A stretch of DNA of 64,000 nucleotides. Source: Phlebopus portentosus. Taxonomy: Eukaryota; Basidiomycota; Agaricomycetes; Boletales; Boletinellaceae. Both the position numbers and the translations under genes were made by a program. The notes under the pieces are model-generated. The model did not search any database, had not been told where the DNA came from, and saw only the letters and a list, made by a program, of their open reading frames with translations. Shown here piece after piece: positions 57,479 through 64,000 of the stretch; within the stretch, counting starts at the first letter, position 1; every line of letters starts with the position of its first letter. The stretch lies in contig JAYXKI010000006.1 of NCBI GenBank assembly GCA_037892935.1, positions 1,612,001-1,676,000 of the forward strand. The letters are read 5' to 3'.

Positions 57479-58511
57479 CTCCTGATCCTACACCCACGCC
57501 CACTAGTCCTGTTATTGATTCTAGTGTTGCTAATGGCGATACAGCGCTACACTCTCCCAAACCGAGATACGGATATCAACAAGCGACACCGGTTTTGGAA
57601 TCCAAGTCAGGGCTGGGCTTGTCCGAAGACGAGAAACTGCCTGAAATCATCGTCAGTTCGATCGAGGAGGATATCTTCTCCGACCTCGATATCAGCATTC
57701 TACCACGCTCTGCGCTTACCAACGACGACCCTCACAGCGACGAAAGCGCTCAGAGTAACACGAATACTTGCGCGAGTGCTGTTGAGACTTCGGATCTTGC
57801 AGATGCGAGTGTCTTTAGCTCTTTCTTCTCCGTCGAGATGCTGGAAGAAATGACTTCTATCGCTGAAGACCTCAAGCGCTTTAGTTTTGCCAGGTCAATC
57901 GACGGGGAGATTAAGAGCGTCGGATCAAGAAGATCCTCTGTCGTTGTCGTTGAACAGGCACACCAGCGACAACCAGTGGCCTACAGAGCAGAGTGCATAG
58001 CGTCATGCAATGGATTCGGAGAAGACGATTGATGCTCTTGACGGTATTCTGTCTGTGAGTTGATTCGTTGAAAAGAAGCTACAATAACTAACGAATTAAT
58101 TTCGGACAGGAACTTCGGGATATGATAAACCAGAACGGCGATGACGATCGGTCGGTCTATTCTCAGGAATCCTCGTCCTCGTATTTCTCGTTCTCCAACG
58201 CTACCGTGAAATCTGCCAATGAGGATAGGAAGGATCAATCATGTCAAGAGACTATTTCTGCCACGATCAAGGACGTTGCCGAGCTGAACACGTCTCCGCG
58301 AAGCCCGTTGACCGCTGAAACAAGCACTGATACGACACTTGAAGACGAAGCAACGCTCATCTCGTCTCCTACCAAGAAGGACGTGCAAGCGATGTCTCCC
58401 GGAGTAGATATAGTCGTCGAAGATGCGATTGAACCCCCCGGTGACATCATCGCAACTTCCCTGAAGATTCCTCGTTCAGGTCCCTGGTATACGCTAAGAT
58501 GGAGCTGCTGA
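57103..58511 (+). CDS. Single-pass membrane protein, unknown function, 3' structure uncertain
   Basis: From the ATG at 57103 (MPSIRGNGVGYW): one transmembrane helix at about residues 48-70 (GTLVFLLAMTGFFIVLFVGGVI), then CRMVVRHRARQYVKKL, a Ser/Gly run encoded by about five GGTTCT hexamers at 57448-57477 and a Pro/Thr stretch, then an acidic Ser-rich tail. The frame stops at 58030-58032. A second coding frame shifted by one base (MDSEKTIDALDGILS, then after an intron ELRDMINQNGD..) continues to 58511, so either an intron near 57960-58010 is missed, or a frameshift separates the parts, or these are two genes. No domain is known. The layout echoes the membrane protein at 10934-12640. Confidence 0.6.
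57445..57480. repeat. In-frame GGTTCT hexamer run encoding Gly-Ser repeats
   Basis: About five uninterrupted GGTTCT units inside the membrane-protein exon, giving alternating Gly and Ser. Hexamer slippage changes length without changing frame, so the run may vary between strains. Confidence 0.8.
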
Positions 58512-59263
58512 GAGGTGAGACTTCGAGAAAAGGTTAGATGTGATCGGGTCGACAGAGCTACGTCCGATACGGTTCACTTTCGTATCTCGTCTTCGTAATG
58601 TAACTGCCTCCTTCCGAGGCAGATGTACGTTCCGCTGCTATCTTATTGAAGGAATTATGCCCAGTTTTTCTTCCGTTGCTTTCGCTTGCAATCTTTATCT
58701 TAGGCTTCGTGCATACACACCAACCAATCTTGCTTTACAAGTTTTGTTTACGTTCATCATGTTTTGGGCGTTGCTGCTGTATTCCTTTTCAGAACTGTTA
58801 TATTTCGCACCTTTCTGCCTGTTTTCGCTGTTGTCGGTGCAACGTAGGATCATGAATTATGCTGTCGCGCTCAATTGTCTATCCATGAATCTACAAGTCA
58901 TCCTTCAAGCGTTGATGTCGGCTAGCCATTCTGAGGCAATCGTTTCAAGCTTCCATGGAAGTTTTGATGCTAGTAAATTCAGTAGTCCGGTTATATCAAA
59001 CATTTCATTCTTGGACTCATAGATGCCGACGAGCGAGTGTGCATCATCGAGATGACACGGCATATGCGTGTTACTGAGATCATATACATATATATTCTTC
59101 TTTAGTCCTCCCTTGGTAATATTCGATCAATATCTATCTTGTGACTGACAATACTGCCCGATTGTGCATAGGCCGTTACCATCGAGTCATTGTCATACTC
59201 TACAATTTGCCAAATTCAGCTTACATACCTTGTTGGTTGTAAGGACATCTCCTTCGGTAATTA
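58512..59263. other. Intergenic, T-rich, no supportable gene
   Basis: About 750 bases. The 160-codon frame at 58540-59022 is Leu/Phe/Ser-rich in T-rich sequence immediately after a gene, so it looks like 3' UTR rather than a gene. Confidence 0.45.
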
Positions 59264-61530
59264 TTTCGCTTGCGAGTCGCGAGTTTTCTTATTTGCACGT
59301 TTCGTCAGACGAGGTTTCCAGGGTGTGCCGAATGCATCGGTAATCTTGAACCCAAAGTTGTCGATGAGCGCTTGCGCACGTTTGTTCCAGGCGCTGTTCT
59401 TTAATTCTTGACAGTAGTAAATAGGATTTGTGTTACACCAAGATGCGACAAGATTTCCTGATAATTCACTCAAGGAATGGCCATTCCACTACAGATGTAA
59501 TCAGCAGTTCGCTTAATGCTGTTAAATTACAGAAATCAGTGCCGTCGAACATTGCAGCGATGCACTCATTCTCGTGTTGTAGATTCATAAGCTGCCTGAA
59601 GAGCTATCAGCTTTGAAATTCGCAATGGTCCCGCAAGGAAAACGACTCACAAATGATAAGAATGAAGGACTAATTTCTGAAGCGGAAAGCATTTGGCACT
59701 CAGCAGACGAGCGTATGCTGCTTTTGGGATCTATCAACCCCAAACATAATAAAGACAAAAAGTATACCCTTTTGAAGAAAATGGTTTGGACCTTCGGGAA
59801 GCTAGGCAAGTTATTGCATTCTAGATCCGTGACGTATACACTCTTATCATTCGAAAGAGTGAGGTGAATAGTCTCTACGGAAGAGAAGCTTGAATTACAG
59901 GGTCAGCAAAAACTGACAATCTGATGAAACGATCAACTTACTCGCAAGCTCGCAACATGTTGATAGCATTCATACAGCCAAGATCGTCGATTATTTTTAG
60001 GGTTATGAGATTGACAAAGAAGGACTGCCGAGGAAGTCGACAGTCTCGATATTCGGACCACAAGTTTTAACCCACAATATCAAGGTCGTTAAATTCCTGA
60101 ACTGAGTGATAATTCTCTGCGGACAACACCACAGGTAAGATCGATGTGGAGGCCATACAAGCCTAGTTTAGCTTCCTCTGACATGGAGTCCAGAATTGAT
60201 GCGTGATCGGTGTCCAATGAAAGATGACGGACGTTTCGCAGAGATGACATGATCCTTTTCACAGTATATTCATCAGTAACGTCCCAAGATGGCGGGAAGG
60301 AACGTCTAGAATGACTGAAAAATCTAAATCTTGCGATTCGTACGATATCAATCGACAAGGGAAAGCTGCTATCTTCTGATAATTTTCTGAAAAGAGGACC
60401 GGGTGATGATGGTGGACATAGGGCGACAAAGCGCAGCGCCAGACGTAGTGCAATTTTCTTTGCTGAAGGATCAGCATATCTTCCCTCAATAATGCTACAC
60501 GGCTCACATAAAATGTTTTGGAGACGCAAAAAAATTCGCGAGAGCATGATCTGTAGGACAATACATGCCGAAAAGAAATCCCAGGTAAATTGTTGCCAGG
60601 TTGCGCATTCAGATCCATTTCAATGATCAGCCCTAATATGTTTTCTGACAGATTTGGGAGAAGCCTAGAGTGATCTGTTGATATCTGCATTTGGTCAAGG
60701 TGATTTTGCTCGCTAGGATATCGAGATTAGTATGTGCAACGTTATTCGGCCGCGCAGTCACTGACCTCGAAAACAGTGCACGATTCCTGTGCACGGGTGA
60801 ACTTATAGTCCATCCGAGATGTCGTTTGCTTCGGATGATTGATCAATGTGGACACGTATGGCTTTTAACTGATAAATTCCGACCCCAGCGAATGTTAAGA
60901 TAGCTTGATCAAGGCAAGGGGCGGTAGACAGAGATTCGTAGATACCAATCAGATCCTCTTCGTGGCATGCGCAACGCAAACATCGCAGTAAAAGCTGAAT
61001 ATACTCTACAAGACCGAAGTAAGCTCAAGAATGCAGTGTTACAGAAAGATACTTGCTAAAGATGTCCATTGTTTTACTGCTTGGGTAATGGCTGTGATCA
61101 TCGTGAACGAGTTTTTCCTTAGGTCGTTACGGGGAACTTCTGAGATAAGTCGAATAGGATTTAACCTCAAAAGACCTTGAAGCAAGCCATTGACGTTCCC
61201 CCCACGATGACTAGGTAGAGGTAAATAGAGGTCCGAGATATTACTAGTAGGGGGAACGGCAAAGATCTTTCCGATTACAGCGCCGAAGGATTCTTCAAGA
61301 CGTATTCTCCCAACATAATCCTTACAGTAATCTGGCTACCAGTTTTTCCTCTGATAAATCCGTAGCCATCGCTTGCTGACGAGCCCATCGCTTGCTGACG
61401 AGCAAAGCATCCGATGACGATGACACTTTGCGACCAAACAGCGATGAAGGGCCTACATGAGAGAACTCATCTTCCAGGACAATGAGGACGTCGACAGTAC
61501 TTCCTTCACGAGCTCGTCTGGTAGTGTATC
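59264..61530 (-). pseudogene. Broken copy of the F-box-like A/B gene pair
   Basis: Read on the minus strand, 61530-60910 matches gene A (SFGAVIGKIFAV..ISDLYLPLP) and 60690-59264 matches gene B, including the C-terminal motif SAWNKRAQALIDNFGFKITDAFG. Damage: a 19-base tandem duplication at 61366-61403 (CCATCGCTTGCTGACGAGC twice) that shifts frame; a deletion of about 75 bases beside it that removes the part matching IGTPFLYDCIVL; a frame change near 60490-60515, since FFCVSKTFYV and ADPSAKKIAL lie in different frames; and a shift at the tract matching TQFRNLT near 60090. It is more diverged than the 62-64 kb copy, so it is an older duplicate. Confidence 0.8.
61366..61403. repeat. 19-base tandem duplication inside the pseudogene
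   Basis: CCATCGCTTGCTGACGAGC occurs at 61366-61384 and again at 61385-61403. Nineteen is not a multiple of three, so it breaks the gene A frame. Confidence 0.9.
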
Positions 61531-62413
61531 AACACTGACGGGCGACGTGGTGGTTTGAATAGAAGAGCGGCTCGATGCATCACAGATGCGTAGCGTCACA
61601 TTTCGTCACGTTTCTGAACGGAGAGGCGAACACCGAAGTTGGGACGACTACTGAAACGTCTTACTTAGACACTTCATGATGAAGCAAAGATTAGCTGGCA
61701 GGATATGTGGGTGATATATTCGAGAATAGATTTAGCTAGAGAAGATTCGCCTGCGTCTCCTAGCCTAGCATTATCATCACGACCCCAATGAAGACTCCGA
61801 AACAAAATGATCGTACGGTTACGGTAGAGTAACTGATCAAAGTAGCCGATACTAGTTCAGCTGACGCCAGATCCACTATCTTCTCTTAGTCCCTGCATGA
61901 CGGTCTTGAGCGCTGCCGCGATTGTCTTCTTCATTTTTTTTCTTTTGGAAAACACTGTCCCATAGTTCTTTTATTCCTTTCTAATTGAATATTCTGGTCC
62001 TGAGCTTCATGCACACAGCGATCTTATGTTTATACTGCCGAAGTGTCCATCAGCCATTGAAACTTGCACTCCTTTTGAAAACTGGTTCAGGATCAGGCGT
62101 TTCCGCTATTTTCTCTTTTTCAGCGTAACTTAGAACTACGTATCGTACGGTTACGGATGCCGACAAGCAGTTGCCAATGATTGGCAAGGAGTCGACTAGA
62201 GAAGAACCAACATCGGTCATAATGTACGATCCAATTCATATGCTCTACTTTGGTAGACAAATGGCAACTTTCGTTCAAAATATGTCGTATTAGTTCATTC
62301 TTATATCTTTTCCTTTCTGACAACCAAGTGTTCGTTCTATCCAGAGCTAAATTCTAAACGACCTACCTCGTTAAGTGGAAACACTGTGCACAGCATACTC
62401 CGAGACATTCTAC
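61531..62413. other. Intergenic between two F-box-like copies
   Basis: About 880 bases. 62150-62413 is alignable by eye, inverted, with 33962-34150 and so belongs to the duplication. 61811-62156 is bounded by a 14-base direct repeat. No gene is supported. Confidence 0.45.
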
Positions 62414-63889
62414 TCATGAAATACGTCTTTTCTTATTTACACGTTTCATCAGGCGTGGTCTCCAGGGTGTACCGGATGCATCAGTTATTTTCAATCCGTA
62501 GGTGTCGACGAGTGCTTGTGCGCGTCCCTGCCAGGCGTTGTTCTTTAATTCATGACTAGATGGAAAATAAAACAATATCAGATGAGCGCGTGCCATACTT
62601 TCCAGCCAGAAGCTCACTCCTGCCAAGGCCATTCCTCGATGGTTTCAATTTGAAGCTCTTTCAGCCTGAGCAAGTTACTGAAATCGATTTTGTCGAGTAT
62701 ACTGGGTATATGCCCGTCCACATTCAGTAGATCCTCGCGGCTAATTGCAGTAAAAAAATTTTTTTGATTAATATCGTGAAAAGAACATTCGACTTACCAC
62801 ACATCGGACGAGAGGACTAATTTCTCAAAGGGGCTATCTTTGGCATAAAGAAGCTGAAGATATGATCCTCTCGGAGTCTGACAGTCTCGTCAGTCGATCT
62901 TCTCGAAAAGCAAGGTATAACGGTAGACATACTCCATCGAAACGAATGACATGAGCTTTCGGAAAACTAGGCAAGTGATCGTATGGAATATCTGTAAATC
63001 CTGTTGGCCCGAAGTCAAGAATGAAGTCGAGTGTCGTTACGGATGGAAAGCTGGAATAATTCATTCAGTGATGGACTCTTTCCGTTCAATAGGATAACTT
63101 ACTCGCACGACTGCAACATGTTGATCGCATTGAAAGGGGTACATTGGTTGACTATCTTCAAAGTCACAAGACTATCAAAGCACGGCCGCCCAGTAATATC
63201 ACTTGTGCCTATGGATGCGCATTTACTAGAGATTCGCTCAGCGTACAATATCAATCTCGTTAAGTTCCCGAACTGAGTCAGGAGTCTCTGCCGAAAAGCG
63301 CCTCCCGTAATGTTAAGACGGAGACCTCGCAAGCCTAGCTTAACTTCCTCCGCCATATGATCCAGAATTGATTCATACTCAGAGTCGATTACAAGCTGTT
63401 GGACGGTTGGAAGAGACAGCGCAATTCTTTTCGCAGTTTCTTCGGCGGTCATACTCCGTTCAGGAAGGACACGAATCGCAAAAGGGTCGTCAAGTCCCGA
63501 AATTACTAAGGTATTAACGGACGATGGGTTGCCAATATCTTCAGACAACTTCTCTAAAATAGGGAATGGCCACCGCGGTGGGCACAGGGGCAAATAGCGG
63601 AGTACCAGAGAAGATGCAATTCTCTGGGTTGCATTGTCAGTACATATATCCTCAATGAAGTTAGTAAACCTCACGTAGAATGCTCTGGAGACGCGGAATA
63701 ATTTAAGAGCTCGAAACTTGTAGGCCTTTACACGATACATAGTTACATCAAGCAGGTCGTCACCGAGACATTTCCACAGGTCCATTTCAATAATATGTGC
63801 CAGAACGCTGTTGGGTAGAGCTGGGACGCGCTCAGGATATTCGGAGGATGATCGTTGTGACTCCGTTGTGGCCTTCTGAGCATTCCTGT
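62414..63889 (-). CDS. F-box-like protein, inverted paralogue of gene B
   Basis: The same exon plan as gene B at 32512-33961, on the other strand: PALPNSVLAHIIEMDLWKCLG, LSLPTVQQLVIDSEY, LGLRGLRLNITGGAFRQ, FGNLTRLILYAE, then short exons ending LRLKELQIETIEEWPWQ and AWQGRAQALVDTYGLKITDASG with the same KKRRIS tail. All splice sites I checked are preserved and no stop interrupts the exons. The base change T to C turns the gene B start ATGGGG into ACGGAG here, so translation must begin elsewhere (the first in-frame ATG is at 63785) or upstream. Function is unknown and an SCF-adaptor role is inference. Confidence 0.68.
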
Positions 63890-64000
63890 ATTAAAATGAG
63901 TACGAGGGATGACCCAAAGACGTACAGCTACAGACTTTGAATAGCAGTGCACGATACCCGCGCACGGTTTCCCCAGCAGTCCGTCTAGGACTATGTTGAT
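63890..64000 (-). CDS. 3' exons of an inverted gene A copy, cut by the window edge
   Basis: Reverse-complement sequence reads the gene A end: INIVLDGLLGKPCAGIVHCYSKSVA, an intron beginning GTACGTCTTTGGG, then ECSEGHNGVTTIILRIS and TGA (extending past 63890 into the gene B copy). The gene body lies beyond the window. Confidence 0.6.

Larger units (their letters stand above)
62150..64000 (-). repeat. Right arm of the inverted segmental duplication
   Basis: Mirror of 32380-34150. It continues past the window end with no sign of a boundary. Confidence 0.85.

Noticed and set aside
58540..59022. 160-codon hydrophobic ORF
   Set aside because: T-rich sequence directly after a stop codon naturally gives Phe/Leu-rich frames. 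No signal for a gene.
1..64000. CRISPR arrays, operons, tRNA/rRNA genes or intact transposons
   Set aside because: None was recognisable. The DNA is eukaryotic, and no reverse transcriptase, transposase or cloverleaf was found by eye. A tRNA scan was not possible here.

Overview
The window looks like nuclear DNA of a filamentous basidiomycete, most probably an agaricomycete mushroom. Genes are dense, lie on both strands and are split by many introns of about 45-65 bases with GT..AG ends. The gene set also fits: a STE3-type pheromone receptor, a GH115 xylan glucuronidase, DUF3328 (UstYa-like) proteins, a fungal phosphoketolase/acetate kinase pair and several lineage-specific F-box-like genes. 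I saw no bacterial, viral or intact transposon genes. Exon structures were worked out by hand from reading frames, splice signals and family knowledge. No alignment was run.

Layout. 0-17 kb is mostly housekeeping: trehalose-6-phosphate synthase (minus), an orphan gene, ribosomal stalk protein P0 (minus), a large PPR-like protein, a single-pass membrane protein (minus), an Rsm1/NIPA zinc-finger protein and a small orphan ORF. 17.9-22 kb is the secreted GH115 enzyme, followed by an F-box-like relic (22.4-23.8 kb). 24-27 kb holds a divergent pair of DUF3328 proteins and an unnamed membrane protein. 27-31.4 kb holds the ASTRA subunit Asa1, the clamp-loader subunit RFC3 (yeast Rfc5) and an HD-domain hydrolase. 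The last two each carry an apparent reading-frame lesion. 31.5-34.1 kb holds an F-box-like gene pair (A and B). 35-47.4 kb holds a ZIP7/Yke4-type zinc transporter, a Nudix hydrolase, a bHLH factor, V-ATPase subunit e, HEN1 methyltransferase and a Bsd2/NDFIP protein. 48-56.7 kb holds the STE3-type receptor and, head to head, phosphoketolase and acetate kinase. 57-58.5 kb is another membrane protein. 59.2-64 kb holds further copies of the F-box-like pair in inverted orientation, one of them a pseudogene.

How genes fit together. Phosphoketolase makes acetyl phosphate from pentose or hexose phosphates, and acetate kinase turns it into acetate plus ATP. The two share one 1-kb promoter region. GH115 acts outside the cell on glucuronoxylan and could feed pentoses into that route, but this link is inference. 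The F-box-like pair at 31.5-34.1 kb and its copies at 59-64 kb form a large inverted duplication around a block of about 25-28 kb that contains the receptor and the phosphoketolase pair.
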